A stretch of DNA of 64,000 bases from positions 8,848,174 through 8,912,173 of the forward strand of contig NZ_LT985361.1 of the NCBI RefSeq assembly GCF_900269665.1. Direction: 5' to 3'. The translations under genes were made by a program, and so were the position numbers. Source of the DNA: Nocardia suismassiliense (lineage in GTDB: Bacteria > Actinomycetota > Actinomycetes > Mycobacteriales > Mycobacteriaceae). Under the pieces are notes generated by a model. That model had not been told where the DNA came from. It saw only the letters and a list, made by a program, of their open reading frames with translations, and did not search any database. Positions 8,943 through 17,835 of the stretch are shown here, in pieces (positions within the stretch are counted from its first letter, which is position 1; the number at the start of each line of letters is the position of its first letter).

Positions 8943-11900
8943 ATGGACATGGTGCGATCGCACACGAATCTCGGGCTCTTCCTCATCGACAAAGAATCGG
9001 GCGCCGCGATCGCGCGGCACCCGGTCTATGCGGAGGTGGTGGTGACGCGGTGCGGCGGTGGCTCACACACGCTCGACGACGGGACCGCGAATTCGGCGTC
9101 CGGCGAATCGACGGACTGCGAATCCGAGATCGAATGGGCCGCGCCGCTCGGTGTGCTGTGGACCGACCACGTCGGGTATGTGTCCTTCGATCTGACCCGG
9201 TTGCCCGCGCCGGTCGGTCGCCGGCTCGACAACACGGTCTCCGTGCGCCGATACGGTGCGGCCGCGGTCGCCGAGACGGGCGACGACTTCGACAGCGGCG
9301 AAACGATGACCATCCGCGCGCTCGCCTACGGTGCCGCCGAATGGGTGGACGTGCTCGACCAGAACCGGTTCACCGCGGGTGCGGTGGTCGGCCGAATCGT
9401 CATGCCGCCCACCGGGCTGGCGCCGCCGCATTACGAGGGCGGGATGGCGACCATGCAGAATCCCACTCTCACCGACTGGCAGCTGTCACCGTCCTCGTTC
9501 GCCACCAACCCCAACCAATTGGTCGGGGAGAACGGCTGCGAAAACCTGTACCCGGCCACGCTGTCGCTGCACGAATTCACCACCCGCCAGGTGGTCCGGC
9601 TCAGCGACGATCCACCCGGCATCACCATCCCCGAGCCTTATCGTGCGGCCTACATCGATGAGTACAAGGTCACCTGGAGCGCCCTCGGTCATTCGCTCGG
9701 CGAGATCCTGTACAGCCTGCCGCTCGCGCCCGGCGAATCGGTGAAACTCGCCATCCTGGACTGGTCCTGGGACAGCCTCACCCGCCGGGACGAGCAGACC
9801 AAGCTCACCGAGGACGTGCTGCACCGGACGCACCGGGACCGCACGATCAGCGAGACGGTGCAGGCCGGGCTGCGCGAAATGCAGCACGGCTCCAACTTCA
9901 TGGGTGGTGTCGCCCACTCCGGCGGCGGCAGCGGCAGCGCGAACGTCGGCGTCGTCGGTCTCGGCGGCGCGGTCGGCGATGCCTGGAGCATGGGCGGCAG
10001 CACCGCGACCAGCGACGGCAGCCGCGACCTGACCGCGGAGAATGTGCAGCGCCTCAGCGACAGCTTCAGCCAGGCGAGTTCGGCGCTGCGCGAGATCAAT
10101 TCGACGGTCGTGGTGCAGGCCAGGCAGGAGCAGCACGAGTCGATCCAGACCCGCACGTTCTCGAACTACAACCACGCGCACACCCTGACCATCCTGTATT
10201 ACGAACTGCTGCGGCACTATCGGGTCGCGGTGCAGTGGGTGCGCCGCCGCCCCGCGGTGCTGGTCCAATACCCCGCGCCCATCATCGATTTCGACGACGC
10301 GCAACTGCTGCGGCACCGCGCCGTCCTGGAGCCGGTGCTGTTGGACCCGGCTCTCGCACCGGGCTTCGCGGCGTTGGCGAAGAAGGATCTGGTCGCCAGG
10401 AACCAGCTGCTGCACGGCGTCGACCCGGCCACTTTGGACAGGCCGCAGCCCCAGTTCTGGGAGGGGGATCTGCGATTCGGTCTGTTCGAGTTCTACGTCA
10501 AGCCCTCCGAGGGCGGCGGGGACACCACCGACCAGCAGGTGATGCTGAACCTGATCCTGTTGGACGGCAACAATGTGGTGCACCGCCCGCTGCTGCTCGA
10601 ATGGGAGAAGGGAGACCTGACCCGCAACGTCAATACCGCTGAGCGGCTGAACGATACGGCGACGGCCACCTTCATCTCCAAGCCGGACCAGCCGGTGCCG
10701 TGGCGTGACCTGGTCGGGTTCGAGTTCGTGCTGCACGAGGACAACAACTGGCGGGCGGATCGCCTGGCGATCAACGCCTTTCACCCCGGTGGCGCCATCG
10801 CACTGCTCGACAACGTCGACGTGGACCTGTTCTTCCGGCAGAACGGCTCTTCCAACACCGTCACGTTCATCCGGCGTCCCGGCCCCCGCCCCGCCGATCT
10901 GCCGCCGACCTGGTCGCCCGCCAAATCGCTGACGCCGGAGGAGTTTCAGCACGCCCAGCGGCTGCTCGACCACGTCGATACGAACAACGCCTACTACAAC
11001 CGCGCCGTCATGCTCGCCACCCGGACCGCGGATATCAGCGTCGCCTTCGAGACGATGCCGTGGGCGGACGGCAAGACCCTCGCCGACGTGGCCGTGCCGA
11101 CACCGCTCGAAGTTTTCGGCAACCATGTCGCGTACCCGCTGACGGCGGCGGGGACCGTCGTCATGGACCCGCCGCCCGAGGCGCAGACCGAACGCCTGAT
11201 CACCATGCCGACCCGCGGCGTGTTCGCGGAAGGCAAACTGGGCCACTGCAATGTCGCGGAGGAGATCGACAACACCCGCTTCTGGAAGTGGGAGGAACAC
11301 CCGATCCCGATCCAGGCCCCGGAGATCGCGCCCGTCGTGCCGACCACGCCGACACCGGTCCCGACCAACCCGACGCCGACGCCGTTCCCGCAGTCGCTGG
11401 TCAACGTCGTCGCGCCGAGTCCAGCGCCGGATCCGGTGGGGCTGGCCGCCGCACTGCAATTGCTCGGCACGCCCGGCATCTTCCGGGACATGTCCGGCCG
11501 CGCCGAGGTCGCCGATCTGTTGAAGAAGCTGTCCGACAATACGATCTCGATCGCCGAGGCCGCCACCAAGGCGCGCGAGATCCAGTCCAAGTACGGCAGC
11601 GCCGGCGCGGGCACCGGCGACGGATCGACGGCAGCACCGGCCGCCGGGCTCGGCTCGGGACGTACCTCGCCGAGTGACCGGTCGTCGACGACCACCCAGG
11701 ATCTGCAGGACTTGCAGCACGTGCTCGGCAATGCGCAGGCGAAGAACCTGATCACGGCCGAGGCGGCGAAGGAGGCGTACGCCAGGGCGCTGCGCGGCGC
11801 CTACGACCCCGACTATACGAACGCCTCGACCAGGAAACCCACTGCGGCCGTGCCGATTACGGCGGCGACCGACGCGCAGCTCGGTCAGGCGGCGGCCGTC

Positions 11901-12944
11901 GAATTCTTCGACGCCACCGACATCGACAACTACTTCCTCGATGTCACGGGCAAGACCTTCGCGGGGTGGTTCACCGCGACCCTGGCCGGGCGGGGCAGCT
12001 GGGGACCGCTGTCGATGTCGATGGACACCGACACGCTCAACCGCTTCATCGACACCTGGAATGCCTTCCCGCCCATCGTCGGTACCGACCGCGGCGTCGG
12101 CGCCAAGGGGATCACGCTGCCCGAATTCGCCACGCTGATGGCCAAATTCCTGCACGAGACGGGTGGCAAGCTGCAGTTCCGCGGCGCGGAAACCGTTGGC
12201 GGATACGGCCATCCAGGCCTGTCCTACGCCTTCGACTCCTTCCTCATCCAGCGACCGGGCGAGGCGGCCTTCACCAAGGCCTCCTACAACACCGGCAACG
12301 GCAATCACACGGCGTTCGCCTGCTTCCACGACCCGATCTACCTCGCCGCGTTCGGCACCCTCGCGCCCACCGACCAGGCCGTGCGTGACCGCTCGGAGTG
12401 GCGGGGCACGACCTGGCCCGCCGGGGTGCCGACGTCGATCGACAGCTCGACCGCGTTCTTGCAGGAGGCGGACTTCTACAAGTTCCGCGGCCGCGGCGCG
12501 ATCCAATCCACCGGGCGGGCCGCCTACCTGCCGATCGTGGATTTCGTGCGGACCTACGCGGGCGACGATGCCCGGATCATCGCGGTCAAGGACCGGTGGA
12601 CGAACCTGGCGAGCACCCTTGCCGCTCAGGGTGTCCAGCTGACCGGCAACGACGACTTCGCCACCGCGTCGAGCAACGCCGACTGGGACGCGCTGTTCGC
12701 CACCGTCACCATCCAGGCGGTCGCCATCCGCGGCCACAACAACCTGGCGGGCAAGCACTATCTGCCGATGTCGAGCAGCGCGCCGGTGCTGCGCGGCACC
12801 GGTCGCGGCTCGGCATACTTCGTCGCGATCGCGATCGCGGGGAACAACCCGTCCTACGGCAACGACGTCCGCCAGCGCATGCTCGATTTCATCGGCACCC
12901 TGTGGCGGACACCGCTGCCGTCGGCCGGTTCGATCGAGATCTGA
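8943..12944 (+). CDS. Large modular protein with C-terminal GH19 lysozyme/chitinase-like domain
   Basis: 1,333 residues, no signal peptide and no convincing membrane helix. Regions: 1-130 beta-rich; about 190-300 with YSLPLAPGESVKLAILDW; about 305-430 Gly/Ser-rich and coiled-coil-like (LTEDVLHRTHRDRTISETVQ, SDSFSQASSALREINSTV), leading to NYNHAHTLTILYYELLRHYR; about 520-650 a beta domain (FGLFEFYVKPSEGG); a Pro/Thr linker near 797-815 (VVPTTPTPVPTNPTPTPFPQ); a helical stretch; and from about 1,030 a GH19-like domain with LHETGG (family catalytic Glu, about 1,072) and FRGRGAIQSTGRAAY near 1,179. GH19 enzymes cut chitin or peptidoglycan glycan. It has its own hairpin terminator and no phage neighbours. 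Function unknown; it may be a delivered or released cell-wall hydrolase. Confidence 0.75.
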   Translation: MDMVRSHTNLGLFLIDKESGAAIARHPVYAEVVVTRCGGGSHTLDDGTANSASGESTDCESEIEWAAPLGVLWTDHVGYVSFDLTRLPAPVGRRLDNTVSVRRYGAAAVAETGDDFDSGETMTIRALAYGAAEWVDVLDQNRFTAGAVVGRIVMPPTGLAPPHYEGGMATMQNPTLTDWQLSPSSFATNPNQLVGENGCENLYPATLSLHEFTTRQVVRLSDDPPGITIPEPYRAAYIDEYKVTWSALGHSLGEILYSLPLAPGESVKLAILDWSWDSLTRRDEQTKLTEDVLHRTHRDRTISETVQAGLREMQHGSNFMGGVAHSGGGSGSANVGVVGLGGAVGDAWSMGGSTATSDGSRDLTAENVQRLSDSFSQASSALREINSTVVVQARQEQHESIQTRTFSNYNHAHTLTILYYELLRHYRVAVQWVRRRPAVLVQYPAPIIDFDDAQLLRHRAVLEPVLLDPALAPGFAALAKKDLVARNQLLHGVDPATLDRPQPQFWEGDLRFGLFEFYVKPSEGGGDTTDQQVMLNLILLDGNNVVHRPLLLEWEKGDLTRNVNTAERLNDTATATFISKPDQPVPWRDLVGFEFVLHEDNNWRADRLAINAFHPGGAIALLDNVDVDLFFRQNGSSNTVTFIRRPGPRPADLPPTWSPAKSLTPEEFQHAQRLLDHVDTNNAYYNRAVMLATRTADISVAFETMPWADGKTLADVAVPTPLEVFGNHVAYPLTAAGTVVMDPPPEAQTERLITMPTRGVFAEGKLGHCNVAEEIDNTRFWKWEEHPIPIQAPEIAPVVPTTPTPVPTNPTPTPFPQSLVNVVAPSPAPDPVGLAAALQLLGTPGIFRDMSGRAEVADLLKKLSDNTISIAEAATKAREIQSKYGSAGAGTGDGSTAAPAAGLGSGRTSPSDRSSTTTQDLQDLQHVLGNAQAKNLITAEAAKEAYARALRGAYDPDYTNASTRKPTAAVPITAATDAQLGQAAAVEFFDATDIDNYFLDVTGKTFAGWFTATLAGRGSWGPLSMSMDTDTLNRFIDTWNAFPPIVGTDRGVGAKGITLPEFATLMAKFLHETGGKLQFRGAETVGGYGHPGLSYAFDSFLIQRPGEAAFTKASYNTGNGNHTAFACFHDPIYLAAFGTLAPTDQAVRDRSEWRGTTWPAGVPTSIDSSTAFLQEADFYKFRGRGAIQSTGRAAYLPIVDFVRTYAGDDARIIAVKDRWTNLASTLAAQGVQLTGNDDFATASSNADWDALFATVTIQAVAIRGHNNLAGKHYLPMSSSAPVLRGTGRGSAYFVAIAIAGNNPSYGNDVRQRMLDFIGTLWRTPLPSAGSIEI

Positions 12945-12951
12945 TCCGCGG

Positions 12952-12984
12952 CCGGGCCCCGGGGATCCGATTCCCGGGGCCCGG
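12952..12984 (+). terminator. Strong GC hairpin after the GH19 protein gene
   Basis: Perfect 12-bp stem CCGGGCCCCGGG / CCCGGGGCCCGG with a nine-base loop, starting eight bases after the stop. There is no T-tract, so it fits the U-less hairpins common in actinobacteria. Confidence 0.6.
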
Positions 12985-13054
12985 AGGCGCACTGCAGCGG
13001 GCACCTCAGTGCGGAATGCGGGGTGAGATCGAATCGGGTGGGTACGTTGGCGAT

Positions 13055-14272
13055 GTGGCTTCGGACGAGGACGACAACGCGACACCGCCCGCGGAGGCAC
13101 CCACCGGCGAAGCCGTGGTTACCGCGGAGATGACGACCACCCCGCCGCCGTGGCTGCTGCGGGCGTTTCTGCTCGCCGCCGCCACGGTGGCCGGGCTGTT
13201 CGCGGGCTTCTGGGCGCTGACCAGGCTCCAGGGCTTGCTCACCATTCTGCTGGTCTCGCTGTTCCTCGCCTTCGCCATCGAGCCTGCGGTGAACTGGCTC
13301 GCGCGCCGCGGGATGAGGCGCGGACCCGCCACCGGGGTGGTCTTTCTCGTCTTGATCACGGTCGTCGTCGCCTTCTTCTGGACGCTCGGCGCACTGCTGA
13401 TCGAGCAGGTCACCGCCCTGGTCACCAACGCGCCGGAGTATGCCGACCAGGGCATCGACTGGATCAATCACACCTTCAAGACGAACCTGTCCGGTACCGA
13501 TATCGAGCGATATACCAGCGACTGGAGCAAATACCTCGAGGGCGCGGCCGGCAACGCCTGGGACATCGGCACCCGGACGGTCAGTGTGGTGTTCCAGTCC
13601 CTCGGCGTTTTGCTCTTCACCTATTACTTCGCCGCCGACGGCCCGCGCTTCCGCAACGCCGTGTGCTCGCTGCTGCCGCCGCGCAAGCAACGACATGTGT
13701 TGCGCGCCTGGGATATCGCGGTGGAGAAGACCGGCGGCTACATCTACTCGCGCGGATTGCTCGCCCTCGCTTCGACGGTGGCGCACTACGTCGCGCTGCG
13801 GGTGCTCGATGTGCCGTCGGCGTTCGCGCTGGCACTGTGGGTCGGCGTTGTCTCGCAGTTCATTCCGACCGTCGGTACCTACCTGGCCGGCGCGCTGCCG
13901 GTCATCGTCGCGCTGGTGCACGACCCGTCCGACGCCGTGTGGATTCTCGGCTTCATCGTGGTGTACCAGCAGTTCGAAAACTATGTGCTGCAACCGCGAA
14001 TCACCGCGACCACCCTGGACATGCACCCGGCCGTCGCCTTCGGCGCGGTGCTGGCCGGCGCCGCGTTACTCGGCGCGACCGGTGCGCTGCTCGCCATACC
14101 GGTCACCGCGACCGTGCAGGCCTTCTCCGGGGCCTACATCCGGCGCTACGAGGTGCAGACCGATATCGACGTGCGCGCGCCGCTGCCGCCACCGCCGCCG
14201 AAGCCCCATCGAAAGTGGGCTCGCCAGTTGACCATCCGGTTCACCGGAGCTGAGCGACCGAAGGACGAGTAG
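13055..14272 (+). CDS. AI-2E family transporter
   Basis: 405 residues with about eight membrane helices. Family features: FLAFAIEPAVNWLARRG near the N-terminus, the long soluble central segment, WVGVVSQFIPTVGTYLAGAL, and VVYQQFENYVLQPRI near the C-terminus, diagnostic of the AI-2E/PerM group. Substrates range from signal molecules to ions, so no specific role is given. GTG at 13055 sits six bases after TACGTT, a leaderless arrangement; an ATG at 13016 in the same frame is an alternative. The last 32 bases overlap the convergent acyltransferase gene. Confidence 0.85.
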   Translation: MASDEDDNATPPAEAPTGEAVVTAEMTTTPPPWLLRAFLLAAATVAGLFAGFWALTRLQGLLTILLVSLFLAFAIEPAVNWLARRGMRRGPATGVVFLVLITVVVAFFWTLGALLIEQVTALVTNAPEYADQGIDWINHTFKTNLSGTDIERYTSDWSKYLEGAAGNAWDIGTRTVSVVFQSLGVLLFTYYFAADGPRFRNAVCSLLPPRKQRHVLRAWDIAVEKTGGYIYSRGLLALASTVAHYVALRVLDVPSAFALALWVGVVSQFIPTVGTYLAGALPVIVALVHDPSDAVWILGFIVVYQQFENYVLQPRITATTLDMHPAVAFGAVLAGAALLGATGALLAIPVTATVQAFSGAYIRRYEVQTDIDVRAPLPPPPPKPHRKWARQLTIRFTGAERPKDE

Positions 14273-15566
14273 CCGCGCACCGGCGCAGTTGCTCGAGCAG
14301 CGCCGAGGCGACCTTGCCCAGCTGCGCGCGGCTGTGCTGCGCGGTGTCGTGCTCGACCTGGATGGTGAGCCGGTCACCGACGGTGAAGACGGTGAGCTTC
14401 GGCGGCATGCCCGGCCCCATCGCGAAGACGTCGTCGCGCACGTGCCCGAGGCCCGGCGGTGTCGAATGTGCGGGCAGGCGGCCGATATTGGACATGGCCA
14501 GGGTGGGTGCCGCGGCGAACGCGGCGGCCGTCGCCGGATCCGTGACGCGCTGCGCGGCCAGCAGGAATCGGCCCGCGTCGCGTCGCGCTACCGCGGCCTG
14601 CATACCGGCCGCCACCAGCAGACCTAGTTCGATCGGGTTGTGCTCCGGCCCGACCTCGGCCGGGGTGCCGACACCGGACGCGACATTCAGCATCGTGCCC
14701 GCGGGCAGCGGTGGCACCAGCTCATTACGCAGATCCATGGCGTGCCCGCAGAGCAGCGGCAGGGCACCGGTGGCCGGTTCGAGCTGCGTGCGCCAGGCCA
14801 CCAGTGCGGCGCCGCAGAGCAGGCTGTTCACCGAGATCCCGTGCGCGCGAGCGGAATCGACCAGTGCACCGGTTTCGGTACTGTCCAACTCGATGCGCCG
14901 CACCGCGAAACGGCCGAGGAGATCGTCGCCGACGCCGTCCCCGTCGCAGGGCAGCGCGCGTGGCGCCGCGGCCGGGTCGATCATCGTCACGCCTGCGGCG
15001 GCGAGTTCGAGGAACTCGGCCACCTCGGCATCGGAAAAGACCTCGGCGAGGCGGGTATCCATCGCCTCGGGCAGCGACTGATCCGAGTCATCCACCGGCA
15101 GTGGGCTTCCCGCGACGTGCGCGGTGTAGCGCCCCCACAGCTCCGCGAGCAGCGCGAAAGCCGAACGGCCATCGGCGATTCCGTGGTGGATGGTCAGCAC
15201 GAGCTGCTGACGCTCACCGGCCCGCAAGAGGTGGGCGCGGAACAAGCCGCCGGTCCAGTCCCGCGGACCGTTCACCAGCCGCAGATAGTCGGCCTCGTCA
15301 CCGTCGGTGACGTCCAGGCGCGGGCGATAGTCGTCGTCGCGGCGCAGGTACATCGTGCCGTCGGACTCGGTGATCACCCGGCTGCGCAACATCGGGTGCA
15401 CGGCGGCCAGCTCACCGAGGACCCGGCGCAGCAGCTCGGGATCGAGCGCTCCGTGCACGGTGGAGCCGATGTACAGCGGCATGCCGCCGGTGGGGACGCT
15501 GCCGAGCTTGGTGTCGGTACCGAAGAACGTGGATTCGAACGGGGAAATGAGGCGCTGTGCGGTCAT
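14241..15566 (-). CDS. PapA-like acyltransferase (condensation-domain family)
   Basis: 441 residues, one condensation-type fold. N-terminal LISPFESTFFGTDTKLG resembles PapA5-type enzymes that esterify lipid alcohols with acyl chains from carrier proteins. The catalytic motif HHxxxDG is present as HHGIADGRSAF near residue 140; the structural motif region DLRNELVPPLPAGTMLN follows. No polyketide synthase is nearby, so the substrate is unknown. The ATG at 15566 puts six residues before the fold; ATGs at 15578 and 15584 are also open. Divergent from a TetR gene with shared repeats between them, so it is probably the TetR target. Confidence 0.75.
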   Translation of the reverse strand: MTAQRLISPFESTFFGTDTKLGSVPTGGMPLYIGSTVHGALDPELLRRVLGELAAVHPMLRSRVITESDGTMYLRRDDDYRPRLDVTDGDEADYLRLVNGPRDWTGGLFRAHLLRAGERQQLVLTIHHGIADGRSAFALLAELWGRYTAHVAGSPLPVDDSDQSLPEAMDTRLAEVFSDAEVAEFLELAAAGVTMIDPAAAPRALPCDGDGVGDDLLGRFAVRRIELDSTETGALVDSARAHGISVNSLLCGAALVAWRTQLEPATGALPLLCGHAMDLRNELVPPLPAGTMLNVASGVGTPAEVGPEHNPIELGLLVAAGMQAAVARRDAGRFLLAAQRVTDPATAAAFAAAPTLAMSNIGRLPAHSTPPGLGHVRDDVFAMGPGMPPKLTVFTVGDRLTIQVEHDTAQHSRAQLGKVASALLEQLRRCAATRPSVAQLR

Positions 15567-15587
15567 GTGCTCGAACATACGCATGTT

Positions 15588-15633
15588 TCAAACGCTTGTC
15601 ACAAACAGTTGTATGAAACGGTCGTCACAAACA
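15588..15633. promoter_or_regulatory. Twin direct repeats between PapA-like gene and tetR
   Basis: TCAAACGCTTGTCACAAACA at 15588-15607 and TGAAACGGTCGTCACAAACA at 15614-15633 match at 17 of 20 positions with a 26-bp repeat step. They fill most of the divergent intergenic region and are likely binding sites for the adjacent TetR protein; that is inference. Confidence 0.55.
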
Positions 15634-15662
15634 CCCGTATGCCCGGTTGCTATCGTGCGAAG

Positions 15663-16220
15663 GTGGGAACCCGAGACGACCTGCTCGCCGCGGCCAAGCA
15701 GTGCCTGGCCGAACGCGGCTACGCGCGCACCACCGTGCGCGACATCGTGGCCGCCTCCGGCACCAACCTGGCCGCGATCAACTACCACTTCGGCACCCGG
15801 GACAAGCTGCTCAGCCAGGCCATGATGGAGTCGAGCGCGACCGCGGTGCAGGCGATCCTCGACTCGCTGCCCGCCGACGACACCGCCGATCCGGCCGTCC
15901 GCATTCGCGCATTCCTCGAGGCACTGATCCGCTCGTTCACCGAGGAACGGCTGCTCTGGTCCGCCAATATCGAGAGCTTCGTGCAGGCGCTGCACTCCCC
16001 CGAGCTGCGCGCCGAACTCGGCACCGCGCAAGCCCGTGCGCGCCAAGCGCTTTCACGTGTGGCCGACAGCGCCACACCCGATCCCGCCATCGGCGCGGTG
16101 GTGCAGACCCTGATCGGCGGCCTGCTCGTCCAATGGCTGATCGACCCCGCCAACGCGCCGTCCGCCGAGACCATCGCGGCAGGCCTGCGCGCACTGGCCG
16201 CGGCGGCCGACCCGGACTGA
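15663..16220 (+). CDS. TetR-family transcriptional regulator
   Basis: 185 residues. N-terminal HTH: GTRDDLLAAAKQCLAERGYA, TTVRDIVAASGTNLAAINYHF, with the usual tyrosine-His-Phe ending of the recognition helix. The C-terminal ligand domain is not distinctive. GTG start preceded six bases upstream by TATCGT, a leaderless promoter. Divergent from the PapA-like acyltransferase gene; the shared intergenic repeats suggest repression of both genes. Confidence 0.88.
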   Translation: MGTRDDLLAAAKQCLAERGYARTTVRDIVAASGTNLAAINYHFGTRDKLLSQAMMESSATAVQAILDSLPADDTADPAVRIRAFLEALIRSFTEERLLWSANIESFVQALHSPELRAELGTAQARARQALSRVADSATPDPAIGAVVQTLIGGLLVQWLIDPANAPSAETIAAGLRALAAAADPD

Positions 16221-16274
16221 GTACACGGGGTAACCGCCCGGCGAACCCACCGGCCCGTGCTACCGTTCCCGCCC

Positions 16275-17030
16275 GTGCCGTTCACCGATGCTGGAACGAT
16301 GGCGATTCTGCTGGCGCTGGTTTCGATGTGCTCCACGCTGTTCGGCGGTTTCGTCGCGGTGCGCATCGGCGACCGCCGGCACCTGGTGCTCGGCTTGGCC
16401 GCAGGCGTGATGCTCGGCGTGGTCTTCTTCGATCTGCTGCCGGAGGCACTGGAACAGTCCGGCCAGCACGTTCTGGGGGTGCCCGCGGCGCTGATCGCCG
16501 CGGTGGTCGGGTTTCTCACCATCCACGTCATCGAACGCGCGGTCGCCGTGCACACCGGACACGAGCAGGAATTCGGCTCGCACACACACGGTTTCGAATC
16601 CGTCGGCCTGCTTGCCGCATCCGGCTTGATCTTTCACAGTCTGCTGGACGGTTTCGGCATCGGTCTCGGCTACCAGGCGGGCGCCACCGTCGGCGCCGCG
16701 GTGGCGATCGCGGTCATCTCGCACGACTTCGCCGACGGCTTCAACACTTTCACCATCTCCACCCTCTACGGCAGTGCGCGCAAGCGAGCGCTGACCCTGC
16801 TCGCGCTGGACGCCATCGCCCCGGTGGTCGGCGCGGTCCTCGGCACGCTCATCCAGGTACCGGACGGCGTAGTCGGGCTCTACCTCGGGTATTTCGCCGG
16901 GTTCCTGCTGTATCTGGCCACCGCGGACATCCTGCCGGAAGCACACGCCGTCCACCCCTCCCGCCTGACCCTTGCCTGCACCGTGACGGGCGCGGGAATC
17001 ATGCTGCTCGTGGCCGCACTGAGCCACTGA
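16275..17030 (+). CDS. ZIP-family metal transporter
   Basis: 251 residues, about eight membrane helices. Metal-binding helix features of ZIP proteins are visible: LIFHSLLDGFGIGLGYQAG in helix 4 and VISHDFADGFNTFTI in helix 5, plus the His-rich cytoplasmic loop HTGHEQEFGSHTHGFE. It imports divalent metal, probably zinc. GTG at 16275 lies eight bases after TACCGT, again a leaderless layout; an ATG at 16299 is the alternative. The stop codon lies inside an 8-bp tandem repeat. Confidence 0.88.
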   Translation: MPFTDAGTMAILLALVSMCSTLFGGFVAVRIGDRRHLVLGLAAGVMLGVVFFDLLPEALEQSGQHVLGVPAALIAAVVGFLTIHVIERAVAVHTGHEQEFGSHTHGFESVGLLAASGLIFHSLLDGFGIGLGYQAGATVGAAVAIAVISHDFADGFNTFTISTLYGSARKRALTLLALDAIAPVVGAVLGTLIQVPDGVVGLYLGYFAGFLLYLATADILPEAHAVHPSRLTLACTVTGAGIMLLVAALSH

Positions 17031-17064
17031 GCCACTGAGCCACTGAGCCACTGAGCCACTGAGC
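17021..17064 (+). repeat. 8-bp microsatellite GAGCCACT x5.5
   Basis: Five perfect copies of GAGCCACT plus GAGC; the ZIP stop codon is formed at the first unit boundary (17028-17030). As 8 is not a multiple of 3, the array supplies TGA in all three frames. Confidence 0.95.
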
Positions 17065-17076
17065 ATCGACCGCTAG

Positions 17077-17117
17077 CAACCAAGGTTGACTATCTGCAAT
17101 TTAGTCAACTAAAGTTG
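17077..17117 (+). promoter_or_regulatory. Nested palindromic operator and promoter of HTH/Clp-N operon
   Basis: Three interlocked palindromes: CAACCAAGGTTG (17077-17088), GTTGACTA (17085-17092) paired with TAGTCAAC (17102-17109), and CAACTAAAGTTG (17106-17117). The outer two share the form CAACnAAnGTTG, 29 bp apart. They lie on a good promoter: TTGACT at 17086, 18-bp spacer, TAAAGT at 17110, seven bases before the ATG at 17123, so the transcript is probably leaderless. Likely autoregulated by the encoded HTH protein (inference). Confidence 0.7.
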
Positions 17118-17122
17118 CTTGC

Positions 17123-17353
17123 ATGCCCACCCCTGAAATCCCGGATTCCGGCGACCCCGCCGACCGGCTCGCGGCCGTGGTCGCGTTGCGGCGCTTGGCC
17201 GATCAGCTGGAGGACGCCGCCGTCGAAGAGGCCATGCGGACGGGCTGGAGCTGGCCGCAGGTCGCCGAGGCGCTCGGCGTCACCCGGCAAGCGGTGCACA
17301 AGAAGCACGCCAAGCGGCTCATCGCCGCGGGCGTCAGCCTGAGGAGGCGATGA
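17123..17353 (+). CDS. Small HTH DNA-binding protein
   Basis: 76 residues. A helical N-terminus (DRLAAVVALRRLADQLEDA) is followed by a helix-turn-helix, WPQVAEALGVTRQAVHKKHA, and a short basic tail ending RRR. This is the layout of small Clp-associated HTH regulators in actinobacteria. ATG is immediately downstream of the palindromic promoter. It overlaps the Clp-N gene by four bases (ATGA). It probably represses its own operon through the CAACnAAnGTTG elements. Confidence 0.8.
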   Translation: MPTPEIPDSGDPADRLAAVVALRRLADQLEDAAVEEAMRTGWSWPQVAEALGVTRQAVHKKHAKRLIAAGVSLRRR

Positions 17354-17835
17354 TGATTCTGACCGCATTCGACGAATACCTGCATACGGTCCTCACCGAG
17401 GGCAGCAGCGAGGCGCAGCGGGACGGCTCGGCGACCGTCGAGGCCCAGCACCTGCTGCTGGCGATCGCCGCGCAGGAGGGCACCGCGCCGCAGCGTGTCC
17501 TGGCCGCGGCCGGGCTGGATCACCAGGCGATCCGCGACGCGCTGCACCGCGAGTTCGAGCACAGCCTGAGCGCGGCGGGTGTGTCCCTCGCCGGGCTGGA
17601 TGTGCCGCGCGCGAAGGGCTACGGCAAGGGCTCCCCGAATGTCGGCGCCTCTACCAAGCTCGCGCTGGAGCGCGGGTTCGGTTCCGTTGCGCGCAAACGA
17701 GATCCGCGGCCCGCGCACGTGCTGCTCGGCATTCTGCGGGCCGAGGTCGGGACGGTACCGCGCGCGCTCGCACTGGCCGGTGTGGACCGGACCGAGCTAC
17801 AAGCCCAGGTGCAGCACACTCTCGAGGAAGCGTGA
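17350..17835 (+). CDS. Stand-alone Clp N-terminal domain protein
   Basis: 161 residues made only of the two Clp-N repeats: AFDEYLHTVLTEG to HQAIRDALHREF, and STKLALERGFGSVARKRD to VDRTELQAQVQHTL. The typical ARxEAxxLGxxxVGTEHLLLG segments are present in divergent form (TVEAQHLLLAIAAQEGTAPQ, PRPAHVLLGILRAEVGTVP). No ATPase domain follows. Such proteins (ClpC-N-like) bind substrates or adaptors for Clp chaperones without unfolding them. Start overlaps the HTH stop; stop overlaps the next start (TGATG), so all three genes are coupled. Confidence 0.85.
   Translation: MMILTAFDEYLHTVLTEGSSEAQRDGSATVEAQHLLLAIAAQEGTAPQRVLAAAGLDHQAIRDALHREFEHSLSAAGVSLAGLDVPRAKGYGKGSPNVGASTKLALERGFGSVARKRDPRPAHVLLGILRAEVGTVPRALALAGVDRTELQAQVQHTLEEA

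Noticed and set aside
8943..12944. Prophage origin of the GH19 protein
   Set aside because: No terminase, portal, capsid, tail, integrase or holin genes next to it; neighbours are ordinary chromosomal genes.
9486..13100. 1,204-codon open frame on the minus strand opposite the GH19 protein
   Set aside because: Arg/Gly/His-rich low-complexity shadow in register with the codon bias of the plus-strand gene; no recognisable domain.
17021..17064. CRISPR array
   Set aside because: 8-bp perfect tandem units without spacers; a microsatellite.
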